From: Phycisphaerales bacterium UBA2421
GTDB lineage: Bacteria; Planctomycetota; Phycisphaerae; Tepidisphaerales; Tepidisphaeraceae
Direction of reading: 5' to 3'
Assembly: GCA_002343075.1 (NCBI GenBank)
Contig: DDRH01000051.1
Coordinates: 33,506 to 97,505, forward strand
DNA length: 64,000 bases
Below, in pieces: positions 34,688 to 43,957 of the stretch; the stretch's first letter is position 1, and each line of letters starts with the position of its first letter. Below the pieces are notes generated by a model. The model was not told the origin of the DNA. It was given only the letters and a program-made list of their open reading frames with translations, and did no database searches. The translations under genes were made by a program, and so were the position numbers.

Positions 34688-35422
34688 AACCTGCTCCAAT
34701 CAAAGTTGTCTTTCTGCCGACGGGACCCGTCCCGACGGGCTGTAACGCAGCCGACCGAACTGTGTGGCGATCCCGATTGCCCTGACCACACAAGCCGACG
34801 TCACCAGCCGCGACGGGCAGGGTTTTCCGGCATCTGCATTAAGAACAGCGCCGGAGCGGCGATAGCGCGAGGTAAAAATCGTGTAAAGAATGCGACTTGC
34901 GAATCGCCCGCCCGGGCATCGCCGACTGCCCGTTGCCCCTCACCCGACGTGCTGGCTCGATGCCCGATCTCGTTCCGCAATCGTCTGGCGCGTAAACCAC
35001 TATCATCAATGCACTTGCGCCCAAAAAATCGGCCCGATACATTTTCGCAAAATCGGGCATTTTCGGGCATTTGCGGGCACGGGGCGTGTCCAGGCAGACC
35101 CAGAATTGTCCGCCGCCGCGCCGTGGAAGACCCGGAGAAGGAAGCGGGTTGCGTCTGCCAAAGCGCCTTCATACGCCATCAGGGCAACTGCACCGCCGCT
35201 GCACTGTGATGCGAGCGTACTCCTACTCTGGTCCCTGGTCGTATTCGCTTTTCAATGAGCGCGCTCTCACCATCCACCGGTGTTGCGCGCCGCGCGCACC
35301 GATTGCGCAGCGCAAAGCAGAATTGCTGCGTTCTGAGACTGAATCACGGAAGGAGTTTGCGATTATGCGCGCCCGGCGCGCTGCGCCGCCGGTATCGCCG
35401 TGGCGCAGCGCGCGGTCGGCGG
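34688..35422. other. 735-nt intergenic region with short repeats
   Basis: No supported gene. Around 35015-35085 the motif CGGGCATTT recurs (AAATCGGGCATTTTCGGGCATTTGCGGGCA) at spacings of about 10-11 nt, after a related CGGCCCGATACATTTT, so it could be an iterated operator or a phased-bend element. The minus-strand frame at 34801-35172 lacks a ribosome binding site and has shadow-like composition. Promoters for the pseudopilin gene should lie here. Confidence 0.4.
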
Positions 35423-36457
35423 CTACGCTTCCCGGTCTACCGCAAGCGCGATGCGCCGGATGCCGGTCATCATCTCTGCGAATTGCTGCGGGGTGAGCGA
35501 TTGCGCGCCATCGGTCATCGCGTGTTCCGGGTCGGCATGGGTTTCCACGATCAGCCCGTCGGCGCCCGCCGCCACGCTGGCTTTACACATGCTCTCGACC
35601 AGATAACTCTTGCCCGTGCCATGACTTGGATCAACAACGACCGGCAGGTGGCTCACCCGATGCAGTTCAGGCACGATCGCCAGCGGAAGTGTGTTGCGCA
35701 CATAGTCTTCAAACGTGCGAATGCCCCGCTCACACAAGATCACATTCGGGTTGCCCCGCGCGATAATGTATTCAGCAGCGAGCAGAAACTCTTCGAGCGT
35801 GGCGCTCATGCCGCGCTTGAGCAGCACGGGCTTGCGCGTTTCGCCCACTTTGTTCAGTAAATTGAAGTTTTGCATGTTGCGCGCGCCGATCTGCAAGACG
35901 TCGGCATAGTCGCAACAGACCTGCACCTGATCGATGCTCATCACCTCGGTGACAATCGCCAGCCCGGTCTGCTCGCGCGCCTCGGCGAGGTGTTTCAGGC
36001 CTTCCTCGGCCAGGCCTTGAAATGCGTAGGGACTGGTGCGCGGCTTGAACGCCCCGCCGCGCAGGCCGACGGCACCGGCTTCCTTCATCAGGTGGGCGAT
36101 CTCAATGATCTGCGCCTTGCTCTCCACACTGCACGGCCCTGCGATCACACCGATCTTCCTGCCTCCAATGGTCGGATCGACTGCGCCGGCCCGGCTGTTC
36201 ATCAGCGGGATGATCGACCGTTCCTTTTTTACTTCTCTGCTGGCCATTTTGTAGGGCGCGAGAATCGGCACGACTTTGTCCACGCCGTCGCACGTTTCCA
36301 GCGCGCCGCGATCTTTCAGGCGATCATTTCCGATGCAGGCGACGACAGTCCGCTCGGCACCCACGATGACATGCTCTTTCAATCCCATTTCTCTCACCAG
36401 TTTCACAACATGCTCGATCTGCACCGAGCTTGACCCGTTTTTCATCACAACAATCAC
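35423..36457 (-). CDS. aroF: 3-deoxy-7-phosphoheptulonate (DAHP) synthase, type I-beta, 344 aa
   Basis: The enzyme condenses phosphoenolpyruvate and erythrose-4-phosphate, the first step of the shikimate pathway. Recognisable blocks are IGVIAGPCSVES, GLRGGAFKPRTSPYAFQG, TEVMSIDQV, QIGARNMQNFNLL, LLKRGMSATLEEFL and VDPSHGTGK. About 90 N-terminal residues before the barrel form the ferredoxin-like regulatory domain of the Thermotoga-type enzyme. GTG 36457 (VIVVMKNG) is chosen because GGAGGTG lies about 5 nt upstream and because related proteins start MIVVMK; in-frame ATGs at 36490 and 36445 are alternatives. It stands alone. Confidence 0.93.
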   Translation of the reverse strand: MIVVMKNGSSSVQIEHVVKLVREMGLKEHVIVGAERTVVACIGNDRLKDRGALETCDGVDKVVPILAPYKMASREVKKERSIIPLMNSRAGAVDPTIGGRKIGVIAGPCSVESKAQIIEIAHLMKEAGAVGLRGGAFKPRTSPYAFQGLAEEGLKHLAEAREQTGLAIVTEVMSIDQVQVCCDYADVLQIGARNMQNFNLLNKVGETRKPVLLKRGMSATLEEFLLAAEYIIARGNPNVILCERGIRTFEDYVRNTLPLAIVPELHRVSHLPVVVDPSHGTGKSYLVESMCKASVAAGADGLIVETHADPEHAMTDGAQSLTPQQFAEMMTGIRRIALAVDREA

Positions 36458-36671
36458 AGCGCACCTCCGCGGGTGGTAAATGGTCGCCAACAGCTAAGCA
36501 TGAAACACCTCAACTGCGCTCAAACCTGATGCCTGAATGACGAAACCAGAAACTCGAATCAATGACGAATGACGAATTTGAGACTTCGTTATTCGGAGTC
36601 GATTCGGATTTCTGATTTTGGCATTCTGATTTCTACATCCATGGCCGAGCCCGATTCATAGAAAAAGAAAA
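36458..36671. other. Upstream region of aroF with AATGACGAA repeats
   Basis: AATGACGAA occurs at 36536-36544, 36561-36569 and 36568-36576, with a near-inverted TTCGTTATT at 36585-36593. This looks like the small AT-rich dispersed repeats found between genes in many genomes. No gene is visible. Confidence 0.4.
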
Positions 36672-36693
36672 CCCCGGGAACCGCGTCCCGGGG
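36672..36693 (-). terminator. Rho-independent terminator for leftward transcription
   Basis: CCCCGGGA (36672-36679), loop ACCGCG, TCCCGGGG (36686-36693). Read leftward it is followed by TTTTCTTTTTC, a good U-tract. It must end a minus-strand transcript coming from 36700-37217, where only small frames are present. Confidence 0.75.
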
Positions 36694-36723
36694 CTTGTTA
36701 GTTTGCACAACTAGGCATCAAGC

Positions 36724-36813
36724 TCAGGCCGCAGCATCTCCGCTCGGGTACCAAAACCCGTAAAAGCTAAAGCCGAAATAGCTGTTGGCGATGAACACTT
36801 GTGCATGAAACAT
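36724..36813 (-). CDS. Possible small ORF, 29 aa, before a terminator
   Basis: The minus-strand frame reads MFHAQVFIANSYFGFSFYGF and then WYPSGDAAA before TGA. It is rich in aromatic residues and ends 31 nt before a strong terminator. No clear ribosome binding site is present. A longer frame in another phase, ending at 36711, covers the same region. Either could be real, or the transcript may be a small RNA. Confidence 0.25.
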   Translation of the reverse strand: MFHAQVFIANSYFGFSFYGFWYPSGDAAA

Positions 36814-37217
36814 ATCGAACGCAGGGGCATGGCGTCAACAGAGAAATTTTGAGAAACTTCTGGTCGAGCCTGCCGCGGCGTGTTGAACAGGCGCACCGCC
36901 GAGGCGCTGAGGTCGCGGAGAATGAGAAGGTTTTGCCATGAGAAATTCGCGCGCCGCGTCGTTGGCTGGACGCATGTGTTTCGATAGAAATCGTGGCAAT
37001 TCGCTATATTCAACAAATAATCAGGTCTTTCTCTGTGTTCTCCGCGCCTCTGCGGTAAAACATCCGGGCGAACAATCCGGGCTGAACAAACGGTGAGAAA
37101 GCGGTGCCACAAGTCCCACACAGATGTCGCGCATCCTCCCCATTCGGCAAAAGACGACCAGCCAGCCCAGAATCGCAGATTCGCGCGGGCTGCCCGGCAC
37201 CAGGCGGGAGACAAATG
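36814..37217. other. Intergenic region with a dispersed GCAGAGGCGCGGAG-type repeat
   Basis: No supported gene. At 37025-37056 the minus strand reads ACCGCAGAGGCGCGGAGAAC then ACAGAGAAAGAC, a sequence type I recognise as a widely scattered intergenic repeat in many bacterial genomes. It argues against the long minus-strand frame (36711-37214) that crosses it being one protein. Confidence 0.4.
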
Positions 37218-40200
37218 CTACTTTGACAACACAGCCTGATCGACCCCCGCGTCGGGGAGCGAAGCTGTCCTGCGCCGCCGCACGAGTTGACCGGCGTCGT
37301 CAAGCAGTGAATACGCCACAGGCGTTATTAATAGCGTCACTACCAGCGCCAGACTTTGCCCGCCGATGACGCAGACCGCCACCGCGCGCCGTTCTTCGGC
37401 ACCCGGCCCGGTTCCAAGCCAAAGCGGCAGCATGCCCGCCACCAGGGCGAAGGTGGTCATCAAGATCGGCCGCAGGCGGTCGCGGTTGCCCTGAATGATG
37501 GCGTCATATCGATTCATTCCCCGCTCACGAAGCTGGTTGACATGGTCCACCTGCAAAATCGCGTTCTTTTTCACCACGCCGAAGAGCACAAGTATTCCCA
37601 GGGCCGAGTAAAGGTTGAGCTGCTCGCCGGCCAGCCACAGCGAAAGCAGCGCAAACGGAATCGCCACCGGCAGCGAGAGCAGGATGGTAATCGGATGAAC
37701 CAGGTGCTCATACTGGCTGGCAAGGATCATGTACATAAAGACGACCGACAGAATCAGGGCGATAATGAACTCGCGATAGGTTCGTTCAAACTCCCGCCCG
37801 GCCCCGCGCACGGTCACAGTGTACGCCGGGGGCATGTTCATTGCTTCGGCTTCGGCGAGCAGCGACTGTGTGCGCTCCGCCAGCGCGTAGCCGGGCGCGA
37901 TGGTGCCCCGGACGCGCGCGTCGCGGCTGCGGTCGGTCCGGTCGATTCTGGCGGCGCTGAGCACTGGTTCGAGTGTGGCGAGATTTCGCAACTCGACAAC
38001 GCGCCCGGGGTCGCCCGTGAGCAGAAGACCGGGGATTTTGTCGGTTTCGTTGCGATACTGCTCGGCGAGGCGAAGGCGGACGTCATAATTTTCATTCATC
38101 GCCGGGTCGCGGTACCGACTGATCTCCAGATCGCCGCCGACCATGAGGCGCAGGGCCGTGCCGATATCGCGCGTGCTCACGCCGAGATCAAATGCCCGCT
38201 CTCGATCGATGGTCACGCGCAACTCGGGCTTGGTAAACTTCAGCGTGGTGTCAACATTAATCAGCCCGCCGATGTTTATGGCCCTATCGGCGAGTTCGCG
38301 GGAGTATCGAGCCAGCTCATTGAGTTCCGGGCCTGAGACCGAGAAATCGATGTCGAAATTGCCCCCGCCGAGGTTGAAGCTGGGGTAGTTTCGGACGCTG
38401 ATGGTCACGTCTCGATACTTTCGAAACTCGCGGCGCAGTTTTTGCATCACATCGGTCTGCGAGTAGTTACCGCGCCAGGCCGCCTTCGGGTCGCCGGCGA
38501 AGACGCCTTTGATGAACCGGCTGACGCTCCAGACGCGCTCTTCGTGCGGAGCGATGCGCACATACGCTTCACCCTGATTGACCCCGCCGATAAACCCCCC
38601 GCCGACGGTAGCGAGTACGGTGCGCACTTCAGGGACGGCGCGCAGGTCGGCCTCCACCTGCTGCATGACGACATCCATCGCCGCATAGCTGGCGCTCTCC
38701 GGGCCGGTGACGCGAATCTCAAATTCTGCTTCGTCGGCCCCCTGCGGCAGAAATCCCTGCGGGACGAGCTTAAACAGCGGCCAGGCGGTGGCGATGATTC
38801 CGACCGCGACGATCGCCGCCGGGATACGAAATCGCATGGTCGTTCGCAGCATGGCGACGTAAGTAGCATCGATGTATCGGTAAAACCCGCCCCGGCTGGA
38901 CTTGGCATGCTCACCGCGGTGGCGTTTAAGCTCCCCGCCGAGCACGCGTGCCGAGAGGGTGGGCGTGAGCACAAAGCTCACGACCATGCTCACCATCACA
39001 GCCACCGCCGCCGTGATGCCGAACTGATACAAAAACCGGCCACTGACCGAGCTCATAAAGCTGACAGGGACAAAGATGATCGCGAGGCTGAGCGTGGTAG
39101 CCACCACCGCCATCGCAATCTCCTTGGTCCCCTCCAGCGCCGCCTGCATGGGCGACAGGTTTTTTTCTTCCAGAAACCGAAAGATATTCTCCAGGACCAC
39201 GATTGCGTCGTCGATGACAATGCCCACCATCAGCACCAGCGCCAGCATCGTTACGCTGTTGAGCGTGAAGCCCATCACCCACATCACGGCAAAAGTGCTG
39301 ATGACCGAAGTGGGAATCGCCAGGCCCGAGATAAGCGTGCTGCGCCAGCTGCGCGTGAAGGCGAACACGACGAGTGACGCGAGGATCGAGCCGATGACCA
39401 GATGCGTGTTGATTTCGTGAAGCGCGGTGTAGATATAACGACTCTGATCGCGAATCACCTGAAATTGCACGCCCGGAGGCAGCGCGGGCAGGACGCGCGC
39501 CGCATTGACCTTTACCGATTCGATTACCTCGATGGTATTGGCCCCGCTCTGCCGCAAGACTTCCACTGAGACTGACGGGTTGCCGTTCAACCGAGCGGCC
39601 GAGCGCCGTTCTGCGGTGCCGTCGGTGACGGTGGCCACATCGCCCACGCGAACCGGCGCGCCGTTTGGTTCGGCGATGACGATCTGCGCAAAATCCGCCG
39701 GTTTTTCAATTCGTCCGAGCGTCCGCAGATTCTGTTCGACACCCCCGCCGGTAAGGTTGCCCCCGGGCACTTCGGCATTCTGTCTCACAACTGCATCGCG
39801 CACGGCGGTGATGGCGATGCCATAGGCGGCCAGCCGGTCGGCATCGACATCGATGTTGATGGTTCGATCCGCCCCGCCGGTGATCCGCACCTCGCCGACG
39901 CCTTTGCTCCGTTCCAGCATCGGCTTGACGGTTTTGTCGGCGAGTTCGGTCAGTTCCCGCACAGAAAGATCGCCGGATAGCGCAAACGTAATCACCGGCG
40001 AACTGTCATTATCAAACTTCCCGACGGTCGGCGGGTCGGCCTCGTCGGGCAGGCGGCGCGCCACGGTGGCGATCTTGTCGCGCACGTCCTGCGCAGCGGT
40101 TTCGATGTCGCGATCGAGCCGGAATGTGGCGATCACGAACGAATTACCCGAACTGCTGATGCTGCGAAGCTCCTCGATGCCATCGACCGTGTTGACGACT

Positions 40201-40409
40201 TCTTCGATGCGCTCCGACACTTCGCTTTCAACTTCTTCAGGACTGGCACCCGGCAGCGACGTGCGGACCGTGACCGACGGCAGATCCACACTCGGAAGCC
40301 TATCAACCCCCAGCGCCAGGAACGCCGCCGCGCCGACAACGACCATGGCAAGAATGATCATGCTGGCAAAGACGGGCCTGCGAATGAAAAGCTCGATGAT
40401 TCCGCTCAT
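37218..40409 (-). CDS. RND-family efflux permease (AcrB/HAE1 type), 1063 aa
   Basis: This is an inner-membrane proton antiporter subunit for drug or lipophile export. It starts with the family pattern MSGIIELFIRRPVFASMIIL and has PSVTVRTSLPGASPEEVE, the GIVIDDAIVVLENIFRF segment of transmembrane helix 4 with the conserved Asp pair, and a second transmembrane bundle with ILVLFGVVKKNAILQVDHVN near the end. The length is normal for the family. ATG 40409 is chosen by family start; the frame is open further upstream to 40490. No membrane-fusion or outer-membrane partner gene lies next to it in the window, so the partners must be elsewhere. Confidence 0.93.
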   Translation of the reverse strand: MSGIIELFIRRPVFASMIILAMVVVGAAAFLALGVDRLPSVDLPSVTVRTSLPGASPEEVESEVSERIEEVVNTVDGIEELRSISSSGNSFVIATFRLDRDIETAAQDVRDKIATVARRLPDEADPPTVGKFDNDSSPVITFALSGDLSVRELTELADKTVKPMLERSKGVGEVRITGGADRTINIDVDADRLAAYGIAITAVRDAVVRQNAEVPGGNLTGGGVEQNLRTLGRIEKPADFAQIVIAEPNGAPVRVGDVATVTDGTAERRSAARLNGNPSVSVEVLRQSGANTIEVIESVKVNAARVLPALPPGVQFQVIRDQSRYIYTALHEINTHLVIGSILASLVVFAFTRSWRSTLISGLAIPTSVISTFAVMWVMGFTLNSVTMLALVLMVGIVIDDAIVVLENIFRFLEEKNLSPMQAALEGTKEIAMAVVATTLSLAIIFVPVSFMSSVSGRFLYQFGITAAVAVMVSMVVSFVLTPTLSARVLGGELKRHRGEHAKSSRGGFYRYIDATYVAMLRTTMRFRIPAAIVAVGIIATAWPLFKLVPQGFLPQGADEAEFEIRVTGPESASYAAMDVVMQQVEADLRAVPEVRTVLATVGGGFIGGVNQGEAYVRIAPHEERVWSVSRFIKGVFAGDPKAAWRGNYSQTDVMQKLRREFRKYRDVTISVRNYPSFNLGGGNFDIDFSVSGPELNELARYSRELADRAINIGGLINVDTTLKFTKPELRVTIDRERAFDLGVSTRDIGTALRLMVGGDLEISRYRDPAMNENYDVRLRLAEQYRNETDKIPGLLLTGDPGRVVELRNLATLEPVLSAARIDRTDRSRDARVRGTIAPGYALAERTQSLLAEAEAMNMPPAYTVTVRGAGREFERTYREFIIALILSVVFMYMILASQYEHLVHPITILLSLPVAIPFALLSLWLAGEQLNLYSALGILVLFGVVKKNAILQVDHVNQLRERGMNRYDAIIQGNRDRLRPILMTTFALVAGMLPLWLGTGPGAEERRAVAVCVIGGQSLALVVTLLITPVAYSLLDDAGQLVRRRRTASLPDAGVDQAVLSK

Positions 40410-40530
40410 GTGGCGAGACGTCTCCCAGCGATGCCGGCAGGCAATCCCCCGAACGGCGTCGAAACCGTCGTCCGGCAGACCATGCCCCAAAGCAAATGAT
40501 TGTTCGCCCGCCGCGGGAGAAGGTCAATCT

Positions 40531-41412
40531 TCACGGGCTTACTTTTTCCACCGGCGGCAGGGCTTTGCCGTCGATCGTCCAGAGGAAACCAATTGCCTGG
40601 CGGGCCTTCGGCGGGACAAACAGGGTCGCGATGAAGCGGGCGACGGGCCGGCCGATGAATCCGCCGAGCAGCATGAAGCCCATCTGAGAAACTGCCGCGC
40701 ATGCGATGACGATAAAACAGATCGACATATTGGCGGATTCATCACCGCGAGAGGCTTCGTCAATCTGGAAAATCAGCCCGACGATAAGCCCCGCCAGCAG
40801 TGGAATCATCAGTGCGAGCCAAAACCGCCGCCGGGGCACGTGCCAGAGAAGCGTCGCCAGCAGCCCGCCGAAGACGGTGGGGGCAAGATTCATGAAGAAA
40901 AGTACAACGGCGACTTCAAGTCGATCGCGAAACACGTCACTCGTCGGCCGCCAGACGCGCTGCCAGCGCGGCGTCGGTCCAACCACGGGCTTACCCGTGT
41001 CGGCCGACACCCAGATGGTTGCCTGCTGCTGCGGGTCCCACTGCCGGTAGGCATTGACGCCCTCGGGGCTGATGTAATCGCCGCGGGTCAGGCTTTCAAC
41101 ATAGCCCACTTGCAACCCGGCCAGCCCCATTCCTGAAAAGAAAATCAGGCCGGCGAGAAACAGGCACCACAGCAGAATGAGAATGGAGGAAAATCGAGTC
41201 AGCCAGACCCGCTGCGCGTTGCTCGCCACGCCCGCCGGCTGAAAACGGCCACACTCGGGGCAGCGTACGATGAGAATGCCCAGGCGCGCGTCACGTTCGA
41301 CGCGCTGACTGTGGAGGTTGTAGCCGCACTGATCGCAAAACAGATCGGCCTCGATGCGCGCATGCGCCGCCAACGGGCGCAGCGGGGGGAAGTTGGTTTC
41401 GGTGTCGGTCAC
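40531..41412 (-). CDS. Zinc-ribbon membrane protein, 293 aa
   Basis: The N-terminal 55 residues hold a zinc ribbon (CDQCGYNL and CPECGRF). Several hydrophobic segments follow: FSSILILLWCLFLAGLIFF, VAVVLFFMNLAPTVFGGLL, RFWLALMIPLLAGLIVGLIF and MSICFIVIACAAVSQMGFML. It is an integral membrane protein with the ribbon in the cytoplasm. Proteins of this layout are common in planctomycetes and are uncharacterised. It starts about 30 nt after the aminotransferase stop, in one minus-strand run with the PPIase lipoprotein and aminotransferase. Confidence 0.75.
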   Translation of the reverse strand: MTDTETNFPPLRPLAAHARIEADLFCDQCGYNLHSQRVERDARLGILIVRCPECGRFQPAGVASNAQRVWLTRFSSILILLWCLFLAGLIFFSGMGLAGLQVGYVESLTRGDYISPEGVNAYRQWDPQQQATIWVSADTGKPVVGPTPRWQRVWRPTSDVFRDRLEVAVVLFFMNLAPTVFGGLLATLLWHVPRRRFWLALMIPLLAGLIVGLIFQIDEASRGDESANMSICFIVIACAAVSQMGFMLLGGFIGRPVARFIATLFVPPKARQAIGFLWTIDGKALPPVEKVSP

Positions 41413-41442
41413 AATCGCTCATTGACGGTCCGAGCCGGCAAT

Positions 41443-42666
41443 CTACTTTTTCCGCGCGGCTTTCCGGGGCAAAAGCGCACGTTGCAGGTTGCGCATCGCC
41501 TGTTCAAGCCGCTGTTCGTTTTCGACCAGGGCAACGCGCACCCAGGTTTCGCCCTGCTCGCCGAACGCCCTGCCGGGTGCCAGGGCGACTTTGGCATCGT
41601 CCATCATTTTCAGACAAAACTCGATCGTCCCCCCGCCGGCGCTGGCGAGGTGAGCGTCGGCGATTTTTGCCCAGACGAACATGCCGGCGCGCGGGCGGTC
41701 GTAAATCCAGCCGAGCCGGTCAAGTCCGCGGCAGACAACCTCGCGGCGCTTCTGATAAATCTCGCTTTGCAGGTCGGGTGTCTTCCCGGCCTGACGGAGG
41801 GCGATGACGCTGGCAATCCAGACGGGCGCGAAGTGGCCATAATCGTAATAGCCCTTGATCGTCGCCAGCGCCTTCACCATTTCCTTGTTGCCGCAGCAAA
41901 ACCCGACGCGCCAGCCGGCCATGTTAAAGCTCTTGCTCATGGTCGTGAACTCGACGCCTATCTCCTTTGCTCCCTCGGCGGCGAGAAAGCTTGGAGCTTT
42001 GTAGCCGTCGAAGTTGATTTCGCCGTATGCGTAATCCGAGAGAACCATCACGCCGTGCCTGCGGCAGAGATCGATGGCTTTGGTCCAGAATGCCGGGTCG
42101 ATGGTCATTCCGGTCGGGTTGTGGGGGTAATTGAATATCGCCAGCTTTGGCTTGGGGTATAGCCCGGCGATAGTCTGTTCAATGTTGCTCAAAAACCGGT
42201 CATCATTACCCAGCGGGACGCGCAAAACGTTGGCACCAGCCATCGCCGGCGCGTAGAGGTGTGCGGGAAAGGCCGGATCGGGCACAATCGCCGTATCGCC
42301 CGGGCCCAGCAGCGCCAGGCAAAGATGGCTGAAACCCTCTTTGCTACCAATGGTTACGATAACTTCGGTCTCGGGGTCGAGAGTCACGCCGAACTTGTCG
42401 CGGTACCGTTTGGCCACTTCTTTGCGCAGCCCGGCGATGCCGTTTGAAATGCTGTAACGGTGGTTACGTGGATCGCGGGCGGCCTCGGCGAGTTTGGCGA
42501 CTACTGCGTCGGGAGTGGGGTCGGTGGGGTTGCCCATTCCCAGATCGATGATATCCACCCCCGCCACGCGCTTCTCATACTTCATCTTGTTGATGCGCCC
42601 GAACAAGTACGGCGGGAGACGCGCGATGCGGTTACTCGGCTCGATAATGAAGGGAGATGGGAGCAT
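41443..42666 (-). CDS. AlaC-like class I aminotransferase, 407 aa
   Basis: This is a PLP-dependent fold type I aminotransferase. Family marks are IIDLGMGNPTDPTPDAV, RYSISNGIAGLRKEVAKRY, IFNYPHNPTGM, SDYAYGEINFDG and the PLP-lysine block MSKSFNMAGWRVGF; KGYYDYGHFAPVW is typical of the alanine transaminase AlaC group. It probably converts pyruvate and glutamate to alanine and 2-oxoglutarate, though LL-diaminopimelate or aspartate transamination is possible in this subfamily. The ATG at 42666 (MLPSPFIIEP) is preferred, with one at 42696 as alternative; neither has a clear ribosome binding site. It lies 69 nt after the PPIase gene. Confidence 0.88.
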   Translation of the reverse strand: MLPSPFIIEPSNRIARLPPYLFGRINKMKYEKRVAGVDIIDLGMGNPTDPTPDAVVAKLAEAARDPRNHRYSISNGIAGLRKEVAKRYRDKFGVTLDPETEVIVTIGSKEGFSHLCLALLGPGDTAIVPDPAFPAHLYAPAMAGANVLRVPLGNDDRFLSNIEQTIAGLYPKPKLAIFNYPHNPTGMTIDPAFWTKAIDLCRRHGVMVLSDYAYGEINFDGYKAPSFLAAEGAKEIGVEFTTMSKSFNMAGWRVGFCCGNKEMVKALATIKGYYDYGHFAPVWIASVIALRQAGKTPDLQSEIYQKRREVVCRGLDRLGWIYDRPRAGMFVWAKIADAHLASAGGGTIEFCLKMMDDAKVALAPGRAFGEQGETWVRVALVENEQRLEQAMRNLQRALLPRKAARKK

Positions 42667-42735
42667 GATGGACAGAGAAACTGACGGCGATAGCACGGCG
42701 AGTACAACGACAGCGGAGCGGGTTAGCCGTGTCTC

Positions 42736-43863
42736 CTACTTCGGCTGCGACGCGGGCAGGTCGGGAATCGCCTGCTGAGTTGCCGACTTTTCGCGCTCGC
42801 GTTCGAGTTCTTTCCTTACTTCGTCTCTGCCGCGCACCTGCGCTTCGCGGCGTTTCTGCTCCTCGATGTACTGCTGTCGCAATGTCGGCTCCATGATCAC
42901 CAGCGACTTCGAGGCGCGATCGCTCAATTGTGCGCGAAGGTCCTGCGATAGCTGTTGAATCAGCCCCTCTTCAAGGTCTTCGCGGATGCTCGCCTTCACT
43001 TCCTCAAACTTAATCACCTTCGGCGGGATGCGCTCGATCAGTTGAATCAGGTGATACTGATTATCGGCCTGCACAGGGTTGGACACGTCTCCCTTGTTCT
43101 TCAAGGCAAACGCTGCATCCTTGAACGATGCGGGATATTGCGAATTGAGCGTAAATGGCCGCACCTCCCCACCCAGCGCCGCGGTCAGGGAATTGCGGCT
43201 TAGCGCCCGCGCCACCGTCTCAAAGCTCTCGCCGGCGTCGAGGCGGCGCTTGGCTTCGCCGATTTCCTGCAGGTTGGCAACCGCGATATGCCGCACATGC
43301 ACCTTCTCGCCATAGAGCTGCATGAATGCCGTGTTCAACTGTTCATCTTGAATCGCACCCGCGGCCTTCGGCTCGCACACCTTGCGAAGCGTCGCGTTGG
43401 TCTCCATCAGCAGGTTCCACTCCAGCAGGCTCATGTTTCGACGTTCGAGAAACTGAGCGAGCAAGCCGGGATAGTCGTCCTTCTCGGCATTCTGATCGCG
43501 AAACATGCGGTCGAGCGTGCGCGCTGTTTCCGCCTCAACATCCGACGGCGAGACCACGATCTTCGCAATCTTCGCTTCCTGCCGGACCATTTCGAGTTGC
43601 ACGAGGCTCAGAAGCAACTGAAGGCCGTGGGCTTCGATCAGCGGCTGCAAGAGCTGTTCGCGGGTGATGGTTGCCGCGCCCACCCTCGCCACGGGCGCCC
43701 CGGGGTTGGCCAGTGCCGGCTTGGAATCGTGCGCGGCGGCGGGGGCAACCTCTGCGGGTGGGGGTTGGCGCGCCGGCGCGCCTTCTGTCGATGAGGACGC
43801 GCACCCCGACACCGAAAAGACCGCCGCCGAGATGCACCCTAACATTAAGCACTTTTTGCGCAC
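42736..43863 (-). CDS. Parvulin-type peptidyl-prolyl isomerase lipoprotein, 375 aa
   Basis: The N-terminus is a lipoprotein signal (MRKKCLMLGCISAAVFSVSG then Cys), followed by a Pro/Ala linker. A SurA/PrsA-like helical chaperone domain comes next, with ARVGAATITREQLLQPL. The rotamase core runs from about residue 190, with VHVRHIAVANLQEIGEAK, FETVARALSRN, GGEVRPF and YHLIQLIERIPP. A highly charged C-terminal coil ends the protein. It should act outside the cytoplasmic membrane in folding of exported proteins, which fits the many exported proteins around it. It is the first gene of a minus-strand run of three. Confidence 0.88.
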   Translation of the reverse strand: MRKKCLMLGCISAAVFSVSGCASSSTEGAPARQPPPAEVAPAAAHDSKPALANPGAPVARVGAATITREQLLQPLIEAHGLQLLLSLVQLEMVRQEAKIAKIVVSPSDVEAETARTLDRMFRDQNAEKDDYPGLLAQFLERRNMSLLEWNLLMETNATLRKVCEPKAAGAIQDEQLNTAFMQLYGEKVHVRHIAVANLQEIGEAKRRLDAGESFETVARALSRNSLTAALGGEVRPFTLNSQYPASFKDAAFALKNKGDVSNPVQADNQYHLIQLIERIPPKVIKFEEVKASIREDLEEGLIQQLSQDLRAQLSDRASKSLVIMEPTLRQQYIEEQKRREAQVRGRDEVRKELEREREKSATQQAIPDLPASQPK

Positions 43864-43957
43864 GCATTACTCCATGAGATAAAGTGGCGCGCAGTATCGA
43901 AGCGTTTCCTCAAGGCGTCAAGTTGCCCACGACTTGCCGCCCGGCTACAACCCTGCC

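Noticed and set aside
34801..35172. 123-codon minus-strand frame in the 735-nt gap
   Set aside because: It has no ribosome binding site or family resemblance and overlaps the repeated CGGGCATTT region.
36711..37214. 167-codon minus-strand frame before the terminator
   Set aside because: It crosses a dispersed intergenic repeat, lacks a ribosome binding site and has a Cys/Trp/Arg-rich composition. A shorter transcript unit is more likely.
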